Translations under genes and position numbers: made by a program
Notes under the pieces: model-generated
Told to the model about the DNA's origin: nothing
Database searches by the model: none
Seen by the model: the letters and a program-made list of their open reading frames with translations, nothing else
Source: Lewinellaceae bacterium
GTDB taxonomy: Bacteria; Bacteroidota; Bacteroidia; Chitinophagales; Saprospiraceae
Assembly (NCBI GenBank): GCA_016711435.1
Contig: JADJSY010000023.1
Span: 1-64,000 of the forward strand
Length of the DNA: 64,000 nt
Reading direction: 5' to 3'
Shown here: positions 37,063 to 46,269 of the stretch, piece after piece
Numbering within the stretch: the stretch's first letter is position 1
How the letters are laid out: every line of letters starts with the position of its first letter

Positions 37063-37204
37063 GCGCTATATTACATCGGCAATTCCTATTTTTGCAGCCG
37101 GTGGAAACGCTGTTCAAGCAAAATTTAGATTAAATTATTTACAAATGCTTGATTATCAACACGGATAACCAATAACTAATAACAGATAACTACTTAATGC
37201 CCCT

Positions 37205-38793
37205 TTACTCCGGCAGCGTCACCGTCCCGATATGGAAGTTGCTCTTGCTGAACATCTTAGGCTTAATGGACACAAAGAACAGTTTGTTTTTCTGGAACGG
37301 ACTGCTGTCTTTGGGCACAAAAAGCGATTCCACATCTTTGGCTTCAAACAGTTTTTACGCACTAATTTGCCATCGGGCGTGAGCGTGGTCATCACGGCGA
37401 TGCATTCCTTGAACTTATTGACCAGTTTTGGTTTTGGGTTGCTCACCGGCTTATCCATATTGTCTTCGTCTTCGTTGTAGAAAAATACCACATCATTGCC
37501 GTACAGCAGCGAGACGTAAGAAATAAAGTAATCGGTATTGATGCCCACCTGGTATTTTGGAATGGCGTTGACGCGCTCGATTTCACCTTTCGTATTGATG
37601 GTAAATACGATGATGTCCCTGGAATTGTACTCATAGGTGGTGGAGTACGTCCGCCCGTTGTACGAGGTGCGTACGATGACATAGTTTTCCTCCGCCACGA
37701 CCACCGCCGAGCCGTCGTCGCGTACGAGGAAGTCGCTGAACTTGAAAGAATCTTCCAGTCCCATATCGCCACCGCGGTCTTTGTCGGTGTTTTTTTCTCC
37801 GAATTTTTTCAAATCAGAGGCCGTAAATTCTTTCTTGTTGCTGGCGGTGATCGTGCCGTCGGATGCAAGATTGAGGTAAAAAACACCCTGCAAACTGCCG
37901 TTCTTCTTGTCGGAGTAAAAACCTGCGCATTTCAGGTTGTCGCTTTTGTCGGTCGTCAGCGATGCCCCCCGAATGAACGAATCGCCCAATTGCAGGCGGA
38001 ATTCGCGTGGCTTTTCACTATCCTGCGTAAAATGAAAAAGCATCATGTCATAAGCGGCAACCGATTTATTCTTGTTGTTTTTTTTGCTCTCCTTGGCCCT
38101 TTTCCCTTCGTACACTTTGGCCAGCAGGTACACGCTGCCGTCGTTTTTGAGCAGCGTAGCAAGTACGTCCACCTGCTCTTCCGTGTATTTGAAAGAGGTA
38201 TTGCGCGACCATGCCGGGGTCAAATCCTTGTTCAGCACAGAGATAAACAAACTGAACGGTTCGTCGTCGCGGTCTTCGTCAGACATTGCGCGAAACAGCA
38301 GTTTGGAAGAGTCCTGCGAGATGTTCCAGAGCACCTTCGGAATATCCCTGCGGTTTTCATATTTGAACCTGGCGACGTCCTGCGTTGTGCCATGTTTGCC
38401 GTCCAGATACAGCGGCAAAATGCTGAATTGAATATAGTCTTCCTTTTTGTTGACCTCCGAAAAAAGCCAGACGAATTGCCCGTTGAAATAGCGCATACCC
38501 AACGAAGAAATGCCCCTGCGGTCGGATTTGTACTCCTTGCTGAAAACGAGTTTGAAATTCGGATCGTACTTTTCCAGAATGGTGGAAGAGATGGCGTTGC
38601 GACCGCTGAATCCGCTGCGGTCACCGTCATAGAAATACATGTAATGCCCGCTTGCATCGGAAAAAAGATGGCTTTCAAAGGACCTGTTTTTGGAGAGTTT
38701 GAACTCCGGGCTGATGCTCACTACCGGTTTTTGAGCGTTGAGAAAAAAACTGCCTGCTAAAAGCAACAGTTGAAGAGCGGCAAAGCGAATCAT
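37205..38793 (-). CDS. Exported protein of unknown function, frameshifted near C-terminus
   Basis: About 529 residues after repair. It has a signal peptide (MIRFAALQLLLLAGSFFLNAQ) and then a long beta-rich region with repeated strand-turn patterns (SDASGHYMYFYDGDRSGFSG, VRDDGSAVVVAEENYVIVRT) reminiscent of a propeller-like fold. The uninterrupted frame ends at 37219 with a basic, cysteine-rich tail that looks out of frame. Shifting one base at the T5 run 37352-37356 (A5 on the coding strand) gives a natural ending, KLFEAKDVESLFVPKD... to HIGTVTLPE, with stop at 37205-37207. I do not recognise a family. It stands alone, flanked by related TTGATTATCAACAC sequences at 37149 and, inverted, at about 38880-38900. 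Confidence 0.72.
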
Positions 38794-38952
38794 ATTTAAG
38801 TAGTTATCGGTTATTATGCGCGGGACGCGCGCGGGGGGAGTTTTGCTGCTGCAGTCTTACCATGATGCAGTTATTGATTATCAGTGTTGATAATCAAGCC
38901 TTTGCAGGTTTTTCATAGCTGCTCGAAAAAGCAACCGCCCTGTTTCGGGCAG

Positions 38953-38980
38953 CAAATATAAACCTATAAATTTTCCCCAA
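38953..38980 (-). promoter_or_regulatory. Candidate Bacteroidota-type promoter for the 37205-38793 gene
   Basis: On the minus strand TTG (38980-38978) is followed after 17 bp by TATATTTG (38960-38953), matching the TTTG / TAnnTTTG promoter architecture of Bacteroidota. It is about 160 bp upstream of the start codon at 38793. The gap 38794-39030 also holds a pair of TTGATTATCA/TGATAATCAA sequences around 38874-38902. Confidence 0.5.
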
Positions 38981-39030
38981 CTGCGACCACTGCGTGTTTG
39001 CCCCTGTCTATCGGCAAAACGCTACAACGT

Positions 39031-39852
39031 ATGAATTCAACATTTAAATACCTTATCTCTGCGGCACTGCTTTTTTCCGCTTACGCACTGTCCGCTCAAC
39101 ACAGCCAATGGAGCCTTCGTTTAGGCGCAGGGCGCATCGACCGCCAGGATCAGATTTTTTCTCCTTTTGTTCAAAGCGGTACCTCTGTTCAACAATTCGG
39201 GTTGCAATGGCAGCGCTCCGCAAGATGGGAACAATTTGCCGATATTAACTACAGCGGATTCGCAGCGACCCGTTTCCCGGTCTTTGATTACACCAAAAAG
39301 CCGGAACCGGAAACGAAGACTATCCTGCCGCATACGTTTACTTTTGTGGAAATCAACTACGGGCTGGGCAAAAAATGGCAGTCCGGCGCGTACACATTCA
39401 GCGCGGGCGGCGCACTGGAAAATACCGTGCAGGCGTTCAACTATCAGTATGGCGAAGCCTCTTTCTTCGGCTATTTCGCTGCGTTCAGCCTTAGCCCCTG
39501 GCTGCAAATTTCCAGACCCCTGGGTCAGAAAGGCCATTTAAAGGCTGCCATGAGCATCCCTTTCATGTCGTGGGTAGCGCGTTCGCCTTACCTCATCAAC
39601 GACGATGAATTTATTGAAAACGCCGCTTCCCACAAAGGGTTAAAAACGTTCGCCGATTTCATCCAGGACGGCAGCCTTCAATTTCCGGATCAACTGCAAA
39701 AACTGAGCGCCTCGCTGGGCTATTCCTGTCAATTAGGACAACGCTGGACGGCCGGCGTGCAATACCGTTTCCAATTTATTCGCCACACGGAACCATTGAC
39801 TTTGCTGTCGTATCAGAATGACCTGCGGGTGGAAATTGGATGGAAATTTTAG
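39031..39852 (+). CDS. Small outer-membrane beta-barrel protein
   Basis: A 273-residue exported protein. The ATG at 39031 gives a standard signal peptide (MNSTFKYLISAALLFSAYAL then SAQ), whereas the in-frame TTG at 38998 would add an unlikely extension. The mature part is a series of amphipathic strands (GLQWQRSARWEQFADINYSG, GYSCQLGQRWTAGVQYRFQF) and ends in the aromatic signature VEIGWKF required for outer-membrane insertion. No ligand or enzymatic role can be assigned. It precedes the S41 peptidase by 161 bp. The intervening sequence carries only CGTGA-type direct repeats near 39853-39880. Confidence 0.7.
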   Translation: MNSTFKYLISAALLFSAYALSAQHSQWSLRLGAGRIDRQDQIFSPFVQSGTSVQQFGLQWQRSARWEQFADINYSGFAATRFPVFDYTKKPEPETKTILPHTFTFVEINYGLGKKWQSGAYTFSAGGALENTVQAFNYQYGEASFFGYFAAFSLSPWLQISRPLGQKGHLKAAMSIPFMSWVARSPYLINDDEFIENAASHKGLKTFADFIQDGSLQFPDQLQKLSASLGYSCQLGQRWTAGVQYRFQFIRHTEPLTLLSYQNDLRVEIGWKF

Positions 39853-40013
39853 CGTGAATCGTGAGACGTGAGTCGTGAGAGGGCATATTCTTCAACTTAA
39901 GGCCTCGGAGAGGCCCAACGTTTGTAGGGTGAGAAGCAATCCCAAGCAGTAGCACTCTAAAACACTAAAAAACCAAAACACTAAAACACGAATAAACTAA
40001 AACACGAATAAAA

Positions 40014-41033
40014 ATGAAAAACATCCTGCATTATATCGCCATTTTTTTGCTGTTCAGTTGGAGCACAGCTTGCCACAAAACATTCTTTGAAGCGGAACCG
40101 CAAGCACAACCGGAAGCCATTTTTGAAGATTTCTGGACTTCCTTTCAACAGCATTACGGGCCTTTTGCAGAGCGCGGTGTGGACTGGCAGGCGCAGTACG
40201 AGTTATTCCGTCCGCAAGTGGACGGCCAAACGACAGACGCGGAACTGCATACTGTGCTGACGCAAATGGTTGCCGTACTTGCAGACGGGCACGTCAATAT
40301 CACAGCGCCCGACAGGCCGGTTTTTAATGCCAACCGGTACTTCAACGAACGCATCGACGACAGTTTGTTCAATCTAAAGGTGGTACAGCAACATTACCTC
40401 ACCGACGGTTTTAAAAGTATAAAAGATGACGATTACGTGTACGGCCTGATGCCCAATGGCATTGTGTATGTGTATTTCCGCTTCGTGGGCGCCAACTGGG
40501 ACGTGATGAACGACATTTTGGAAAAATACCCCGATGCAAAAGGCCTGATCGTGGACTTGCGCCACAACCTCGGCGGAGATTTCACGTATGCCTTCAGCAA
40601 TATGGGCCGCCTGACAGACCAGAAACGGTTCGTTTTTAGTTCAAAAACCAAAAATGGCCCGGAGGCTGACGATTTCACAGGCTGGCACGACTGGTCGCTG
40701 GAAACTCAGGGCGCATTTTGGAACAAAAAAATTGCAGTACTGACCGATCGCTATACCATCAGCGCCGGAGAGCGGGCCACTATGGCATTTAATACGCTGC
40801 CAAACGCCACGCAGGTCGGCGACACCACCAATGGGGCGCACTCCACCATGATCGGGCGCGAACTGGCCAATGGCTGGAAATACACCATTGCAACGCAAAA
40901 AGTATTGATGCCCGACGGCAAATCTTATGAAGGCATCGGCATCGCCCCGGATGTCCTGGTTCGGAACAACCTGGCAGACCTGAAAAACGGGCGGGATGCA
41001 GTGCTGGAAAAAGCGATGGATTTGCTGGAATGA
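40014..41033 (+). CDS. S41-family (C-terminal processing type) peptidase lipoprotein
   Basis: A 339-residue protein with a lipobox (LLFSWSTAC, Cys20), so probably membrane-anchored. It has an N-terminal helical segment typical of tricorn/CtpA-like S41 enzymes (FWTSFQQHYGPFAERGVDW) and the DGHVN motif. The catalytic core has GLIVDLRHNLGGDFTYA and the nucleophile in DRYTISAGERATMAF (Ser250). A final strand carries GIGIAPDVLV. S41 peptidases cleave polypeptides near their C-termini, here in the periplasm or at the cell surface. No PDZ domain is obvious. It directly precedes the hybrid regulator gene (58-bp gap) on the same strand, but no functional link is evident. Confidence 0.87.
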   Translation: MKNILHYIAIFLLFSWSTACHKTFFEAEPQAQPEAIFEDFWTSFQQHYGPFAERGVDWQAQYELFRPQVDGQTTDAELHTVLTQMVAVLADGHVNITAPDRPVFNANRYFNERIDDSLFNLKVVQQHYLTDGFKSIKDDDYVYGLMPNGIVYVYFRFVGANWDVMNDILEKYPDAKGLIVDLRHNLGGDFTYAFSNMGRLTDQKRFVFSSKTKNGPEADDFTGWHDWSLETQGAFWNKKIAVLTDRYTISAGERATMAFNTLPNATQVGDTTNGAHSTMIGRELANGWKYTIATQKVLMPDGKSYEGIGIAPDVLVRNNLADLKNGRDAVLEKAMDLLE

Positions 41034-41091
41034 GGATTTTTAACCCAAAAAGCAAATATCTTGCAGCCTTCTGATTGATATCGAATGGTGC

Positions 41092-44000
41092 ATGTTTAGA
41101 CAATACCGCATTTGGCTTTTATCGGTTTTACCTCTCTTGACTGGGCAGGCTTTTGCCCAGCAACCGTTCCGGTTCGAGCAGTTACCTGCCGAGACGCGGC
41201 TCATGCATGGCGGCATCAATTGCATCACCCAGGATAGCAAGGGTATTCTCTGGATCGGCACCTGGTCGGGCCTGATGCGCTACGACGGTTATAAAGTCCG
41301 CACATTTCAGCAGGAACCCGGCACAAGTGACGGCCTGCAAAGCGACCAGGTCACCTCGCTGGTAGAAGACCGCGCGGGCCGGCTATGGGTCGGAACCGTC
41401 AGTGCAGGTTTTCATTGTTTCGACCGCGCTACCGAGCGTTTTGTCAGTTACCGTTTCAACCCGGACAACCCTAACTCCTTGTCAGACAATGATGTATGGG
41501 GACTATTTGAAGACAGCAAAGGTTGTATCTGGGTAGGCACAAAAAAAGGACTGAATCGTTTTAATCCGGAAACAAAGTCATTTCTGCGCATTTACGCGCC
41601 CGGCGACGACATCGCCCGGCCCTCTTCCGACTATATTTATTCGATCTGTGAAACGCCGGACGGCTCCATCTGGTCGGCCACTTCCCGGGGCCTGACGCGG
41701 ATCAAATTCAGCGATGAAAACAATTACAAACTGCGCAATTATTACCTCGAACCCGTTGCAGGCGATTCCTTTTTAGCCAATTTTATTTACCGCGTTCGGC
41801 CCGTACGCAGCGAACCGAATACCTTGTGGGTAGGCTCCAAAGCCGGGCTGCGCAAAATCCGTTTTGATGACAACAACTTCGATTTTTTACAAATTACCGC
41901 TTCCTACCAGGCTGTTGCCGGCAATCCTGCCAGCCTGAGTTACAATGTGGTGTCCGATTTTCGGGAGACGGACGACGGCGATTTGTGGGTGGCTACTTAC
42001 CACGGTTTGAATTTATTAGAGAAAAAAACAGGGAAATTCCGCAGGTTTTTTGCGCAACCCGACGAGCCGCACAGCCTGAGCAACAACTTCATCCGTTCGT
42101 TGTACCAGGACCGCACCGGCATTCTCTGGATCAGCACAGACAAGGGGGTCAACAAACTGAACCTGCGCCGCAAACCCTTCCACAGCGTCCGTTTCGACCA
42201 GAAAGGCATCGGCGCCAATAGCATCGTCAGCAGTATTTGTAATGGCGGCGCCCCGGGCAGCCTTTGGGCGGCCACCAACGGCGGACTGAACCGGATCGGC
42301 AGCAGCCCTGCGCTGACGCAAGCCGCCCACTATGTGCTGGAGCCAAGGTATTTAGCCGATTTTGCGAATTTTATCACCGCCGTCTGGCGCGATGCAGATG
42401 GCTGGATATGGTTATCCACGCAAGGCGCAGGCGTCATGCGCATCCGGGAAAGGGATATCCCTCTGCAGGGCGGCAGGATCACACAACTGGAGCAGTTTTC
42501 CCAAAGCGCACCGCCCCTCATCAACGACAACTATGTGATGTACCTCTGCGCATCTGCTGATGGCGGCATGTGGATGGGGCTTTGGGATGGCGGACTGGCG
42601 TATTTTGATAACCGGGACAATACGCTCACACACTTCCAGAACGTCGGTAACATGAGCCTGACTGCCTCGCCCAATGTGTCGTTGCTGGAAAAAAAAGAAA
42701 ATGGGCAGATGATACTCTATGTCGGCACCCGGGGAAACGGGCTGCTGAAATTTGTATTCAATCCCGCAGAACGCTCCCTGCACTTAGAAAGACAGTATCG
42801 TTTTATTGCCGGACAAAAAGGTTGTTTGAGCAACGACAAAATCAACGCCCTGTTCAAAGACAGCCGCGGAAGACTTTGGGTTTGCACCAGCCGCGGCATC
42901 AACCTGCTCGAAGCGGATGGCAACAGTTTTCGTTTGTTTTCGGTGGAAGACGGGCTGCCCAATGAAATTGCCCAGTCTGTCGTGGAAGACAGCGAGGGTC
43001 ATTTCTGGATCAGCACCCTGAATGGAATTGCCGACCTGCAATACAACGACGACAAATCGGTGGTTATCAGAACCTTCGATGCCCTCGACGGTTTGCAGGA
43101 CAATTTTTTTATGAACAACTGCGCCACCCGGCTGCCGTCCGGTTTGCTGGCATTCGGCGGCGCCAACGGCATGAGTTTGTTTTCCCCCGGCGACATCCGC
43201 CCCGACAGTGTGCCACCCCTGACCCAACTGTCCGATTTTATGTTGTCCAACCAATCCGTCCCCATCGGCGCTATGGAAAACGGTCGGGTTGTGTTGCATA
43301 AAAGTATAGCCGAAACGCCCGAAATCGTACTGAATTACCGCGACAACGTGTTGTCCTTCGAGTTTGTCAGCCTGCATTTCGCGGAACCAAAAAACAATCG
43401 TTTTGCTTATAAACTGGAAGGTTTTGACCCCGATTGGGTATACACCGATGCCGACAAACGCTACGCCCATTACACCAATCTGCCGTACCGGGAGTTTGTT
43501 TTCTGGGTCAAATCGGCCAACGGAGACGGCGTGTGGAGCGAACCCGTGCAGGTAAAAGTTTGTGTCAAACCACCTTTCTGGCTCAGTTGGTGGGCCTATT
43601 GTATCTATGTGCTGTTGAGCGTTTTGCTCCTCTACGGCGTGTGGCGCATCACGCACCTGCGGGCGGAATACCGCGCCAGTCTGGCCCTCGAACGGCTGGA
43701 AAGGGAAAAGTCGGAAGAGTTGCACCAAATGAAAATCCAGTTTTTTACCAATATCAGCCACGAACTACGAACACCTTTAACCCTGATTATCAGTCCTTTG
43801 GAGCAGTTGCTCCGCGAAAATGCCGCCAATCGCACCTTGCAAAAAACCCTCACCCTGATGTATCAAAACGCCGGCAAATTGCTGACCATGATCAGTCAGT
43901 TGCTCGACTTCAGGAAAAGTGAAGCCGGTTTGATGAAAGTGCAGGCGGAAAAAACGGATATCGGATTGTTTGTACAGGAAATTTTGTTGTCGTTCAAACC

Positions 44001-45300
44001 ATTGGCGGAGCAGCATAAAATCAGCCTGGAATACGAACAGGGGCGGGAACCTTTGGAAACCTGGATCGATCACGATCAGATGGAAAAAGTGATGTACAAC
44101 CTGCTGTCGAATGCGTTCAAATTTACACCCGACGGCGGCAAAGTCGCCATACAACTCCGCAAGACAGCCGATTCGTCCGTCGAAATCAGCGTATCCGATA
44201 CCGGGCCGGGTATTCTGACCGAAGACATGGAGCGGATATTTAACCCTTTTCACCAGGGCGCACAACAACCGGGTCGCACGTTATTTGCAGGTACCGGCAT
44301 CGGTCTTTCCTTAGTCAAATCCATTATAGACCAGCACGGCGGTAGCATTCGTGTGCAAAATCAGAACGGGGTTGGAAATACCGGCGCTGTATTTACCGTC
44401 ACATTGCCCGGCAACCACCATCACCTGTCAGCCGAACAAATAGTCGAAGCAGGCAGCACAAACAATCTGCCAAAACTATTTGTAACAACCGGCGCCGGGC
44501 CGGATTCGCCGGTCTTGACCGGCACAAAAACAGGCGAAGGCCGGCACCGCTACCGGGTGCTGGTGGTGGAAGACAATCCCGATATCCGCTCTTATTTGTG
44601 TGTAAACCTGCAGGAGGAATACGAAGTGGAAGAAGCCTCCAACGGCGTGGAAGCGCTGGAAAAGGCCCTCGAACAAGCCTGTGACCTCGTATTAAGCGAC
44701 ATTGCGATGCCTGAAATGGACGGTATGGAACTTTGCCGACGCCTGAAAACCAATATCCTGACCAGCCACGTTCCCATCGTGCTGCTCACTGCGCGCACTT
44801 CCTTAGTGCATACCATCGAGGGCCTGGAAACCGGCGCCGACGACTATATTACCAAACCTTTTAACCTGCAATTGTTGCGGCTGCGTATCCGAAACCTGAT
44901 TGCCGTTCGCGAGCGCCTCAAGGAGCAATCCGGCAAATCGCTCGAACTCAGCCCCTCGGCCATTACCGTCAATTCCATCGACGAGGAATTCCTGCAAAGA
45001 TTTATCAGTTTGATCGAAGCGCATATCGATGAGAGCGAATACTCCATCGACGACCTCGCCCACCAGATCGCCATGAGCCGCATGCAGTTATACCGCAAAT
45101 TAAAAGCGCTCACCGGCGAAACGCCCAATACGCTCATTCGCAACATCCGCCTCCAGCGGGCCGCTCAGTTGCTCGATACCCGCCAGTTCAATATTTCGGA
45201 AGTCGCTTACAAAGTGGGTTTTACGGATTTGAAGTATTTCAGGGAGCGATTTAAGGAGCGGTTTGGGGTGGTGCCCAGCGAATACAATTCTAAAGGGTAA
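41092..45300 (+). CDS. Hybrid two-component sensor kinase/AraC regulator (HTCS)
   Basis: A 1,402-residue one-protein signalling system typical of Bacteroidota polysaccharide loci. After a signal peptide come two-component-regulator propeller repeats (about 35-740, e.g. ITQDSKGILWIGTWSGLMRY) and a Y_Y_Y-like domain. A membrane helix (about 829-850) is followed by a HisKA domain with phospho-acceptor His890 (ISHELRTPL) and an ATPase domain (N-box YNLLSNAFKF, DTGPGI, GTGIGLSLVKSI). A receiver domain (about 1155-1275) has Asp1203 (LSDIAMPEMDG), and a C-terminal AraC HTH contains the GFTDLKYFRERFKERFG helix. The periplasmic propeller should bind an oligosaccharide, here most likely a mannan or glucomannan fragment, and activate the downstream susCD operon. 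All catalytic residues are present. Confidence 0.95.
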   Translation: MFRQYRIWLLSVLPLLTGQAFAQQPFRFEQLPAETRLMHGGINCITQDSKGILWIGTWSGLMRYDGYKVRTFQQEPGTSDGLQSDQVTSLVEDRAGRLWVGTVSAGFHCFDRATERFVSYRFNPDNPNSLSDNDVWGLFEDSKGCIWVGTKKGLNRFNPETKSFLRIYAPGDDIARPSSDYIYSICETPDGSIWSATSRGLTRIKFSDENNYKLRNYYLEPVAGDSFLANFIYRVRPVRSEPNTLWVGSKAGLRKIRFDDNNFDFLQITASYQAVAGNPASLSYNVVSDFRETDDGDLWVATYHGLNLLEKKTGKFRRFFAQPDEPHSLSNNFIRSLYQDRTGILWISTDKGVNKLNLRRKPFHSVRFDQKGIGANSIVSSICNGGAPGSLWAATNGGLNRIGSSPALTQAAHYVLEPRYLADFANFITAVWRDADGWIWLSTQGAGVMRIRERDIPLQGGRITQLEQFSQSAPPLINDNYVMYLCASADGGMWMGLWDGGLAYFDNRDNTLTHFQNVGNMSLTASPNVSLLEKKENGQMILYVGTRGNGLLKFVFNPAERSLHLERQYRFIAGQKGCLSNDKINALFKDSRGRLWVCTSRGINLLEADGNSFRLFSVEDGLPNEIAQSVVEDSEGHFWISTLNGIADLQYNDDKSVVIRTFDALDGLQDNFFMNNCATRLPSGLLAFGGANGMSLFSPGDIRPDSVPPLTQLSDFMLSNQSVPIGAMENGRVVLHKSIAETPEIVLNYRDNVLSFEFVSLHFAEPKNNRFAYKLEGFDPDWVYTDADKRYAHYTNLPYREFVFWVKSANGDGVWSEPVQVKVCVKPPFWLSWWAYCIYVLLSVLLLYGVWRITHLRAEYRASLALERLEREKSEELHQMKIQFFTNISHELRTPLTLIISPLEQLLRENAANRTLQKTLTLMYQNAGKLLTMISQLLDFRKSEAGLMKVQAEKTDIGLFVQEILLSFKPLAEQHKISLEYEQGREPLETWIDHDQMEKVMYNLLSNAFKFTPDGGKVAIQLRKTADSSVEISVSDTGPGILTEDMERIFNPFHQGAQQPGRTLFAGTGIGLSLVKSIIDQHGGSIRVQNQNGVGNTGAVFTVTLPGNHHHLSAEQIVEAGSTNNLPKLFVTTGAGPDSPVLTGTKTGEGRHRYRVLVVEDNPDIRSYLCVNLQEEYEVEEASNGVEALEKALEQACDLVLSDIAMPEMDGMELCRRLKTNILTSHVPIVLLTARTSLVHTIEGLETGADDYITKPFNLQLLRLRIRNLIAVRERLKEQSGKSLELSPSAITVNSIDEEFLQRFISLIEAHIDESEYSIDDLAHQIAMSRMQLYRKLKALTGETPNTLIRNIRLQRAAQLLDTRQFNISEVAYKVGFTDLKYFRERFKERFGVVPSEYNSKG

Positions 45301-45305
45301 GGGAT

Positions 45306-45336
45306 ATTACCCCGTTCAAAACGGCATTATACCCCC
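45306..45336 (+). promoter_or_regulatory. Candidate regulator operator: ACCCC direct repeat, 22-bp period (site 1)
   Basis: ATTACCCC at 45306 and TATACCCC at 45328 place ACCCC at 45309 and 45331, 22 bp apart. The same arrangement recurs before susC at 46163-46194. Direct repeats two helical turns apart are the expected shape for an AraC-type dimer. Confidence 0.4.
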
Positions 45337-45348
45337 AGGCATTACAAT

Positions 45349-45366
45349 GGGGTTAAAAACCCCTTC
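45349..45366 (+). terminator. Putative terminator after the HTCS gene
   Basis: GGGGTT, a short A loop and AACCCC followed by TT make a small stem about 50 bp after the HTCS stop codon. The T-run is short, so efficiency is uncertain. Confidence 0.4.
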
Positions 45367-45497
45367 ATAGCATTGGTTGACTATCCACCGGCTGAAGCCG
45401 GCGGTTATTGATATCAGCCACTCGATATTTGTCAGGAAAAAAAGTACTGACGAAGGAAGGAGGTGACATCTCGTAACGGTCGTTTCCCACTAAGTCC

Positions 45498-45544
45498 CCG
45501 CTACGAGATGTCACTTGCTCCTGCGTCGCAAATGACACCTCTTC
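45498..45544. repeat. 47-bp dispersed repeat, copy 2
   Basis: Identical over 47 bp to 12840-12886. It is preceded by GAGGTGACATCTCGTAACGG (about 45461-45480), which pairs with the copy's own CGCTACGAGATGTCACTT, so this copy forms a hairpin. Confidence 0.85.
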
Positions 45545-45578
45545 ACTGACCTCAGGTATCGCCGCTCTCCCACAGAAA

Positions 45579-45756
45579 TTTTTACCACGAAGGGCACAAA
45601 GTGGTTTCACAAAGGACACAAAGCGTAGAGTTGACCACTCTTTTTTTGGTCATTTGTGATGATTCATGCCAGGCTTACAGAAAATACTAAGCGGGACGAG
45701 TCAACTCTACGCTTTGTGTCCTTTGTGAAACCACTTCGTGCCCGTTGTGGTAAAAA
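45579..45756. repeat. Long inverted repeat with 56-bp arms
   Basis: 45579-45634 (starting TTTTTACCACGAAGGGCACA) and 45701-45756 are reverse complements with three mismatches, around a 66-bp loop. It fills part of the 45301-46269 gap upstream of susC, where no gene is supported. Confidence 0.88.
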
Positions 45757-45794
45757 TAAGGTGCGGTTCGGTACATAATGTAGCCAAAAAAGAA

Positions 45795-45896
45795 GTGCGG
45801 GGGTCATAAGACCCGCGCACTGTAGCGACTTAAAATTCCTTACTGTAAATGAAATGTTAGAGTTGTGTGCATACCGTAGGTCTTACGACCCCGCAC
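45795..45896. repeat. Inverted repeat with GGTCTTACGACCCC arms
   Basis: GTGCGGGGGTCATAAGACC (from 45795) pairs with GGTCTTACGACCCCGCAC (45879-45896), allowing one mismatch and one indel. A GC-rich hairpin, CGGCCTTTC.../GGCCGGTATTGCTACCGGCC, follows at about 45940-45962. Confidence 0.65.
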
Positions 45897-46162
45897 ATTC
45901 TCACCTTCTCACTTCTCACTTCTCACTTCTAAAAAGAGAAAGGCCGGTATTGCTACCGGCCGCGCTCCAACTAACCCATTTTCGTATGAAATTACTTGAA
46001 CTACAAATTCAGAATTATATGTGGAAAACGCATATAGCCACCTTTTGTAATTCGCACAAAGATGGATAACACCAAACCGGCTATACAGTGGTTTTTTGTA
46101 CAAATGAGGGGGCCAATTTGGTCAAAACCAAAAAAAATCGCCCCAAATAAGTTGATTGCAAA

Positions 46163-46194
46163 ATTTACCCCTCCTATTTGAGTGATTTACCCCC
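46163..46194 (+). promoter_or_regulatory. Candidate regulator operator before susC (site 2)
   Basis: Two copies of ATTTACCCC start at 46163 and 46185, 22 bp apart, about 75-107 bp before the susC ATG. The spacing and the ACCCC core match 45306-45336. A weak promoter-like TTG (46201) and CATCTTTG (46218) follow with a short 14-bp spacer, as might be expected for an activator-dependent promoter. Confidence 0.5.
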
Positions 46195-46269
46195 CGGATA
46201 TTGGGTATTGAAAATGGCATCTTTGGCGATAATACGGTTAAGCACAAAATCACTAAACCTTCTATCGTT

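Larger units (their letters stand above)
36305..37204. other. AT-rich 900-bp intergenic region without a supported gene
   Basis: It is markedly more AT-rich than its surroundings, especially 36640-36970. Short open frames near 36919-37168 have no recognisable domain and overlap palindromic elements, so they are not called. TATTTTTG on the minus strand at 36658-36665 fits the -7 consensus TAnnTTTG for the ccsBA direction, but no well-spaced -33 TTG was found. Four inverted-repeat elements are listed separately. Confidence 0.5.

Noticed and set aside
36919..37168. Small open frames (69 and 79 codons) in the AT-rich gap
   Set aside because: They overlap a palindromic element, share no domain, and show no codon pattern like neighbouring genes.
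45854..46069. 71-codon frame upstream of susC
   Set aside because: It runs through two inverted repeats and a CTTCTCACTT tract, with no domain or plausible start context.
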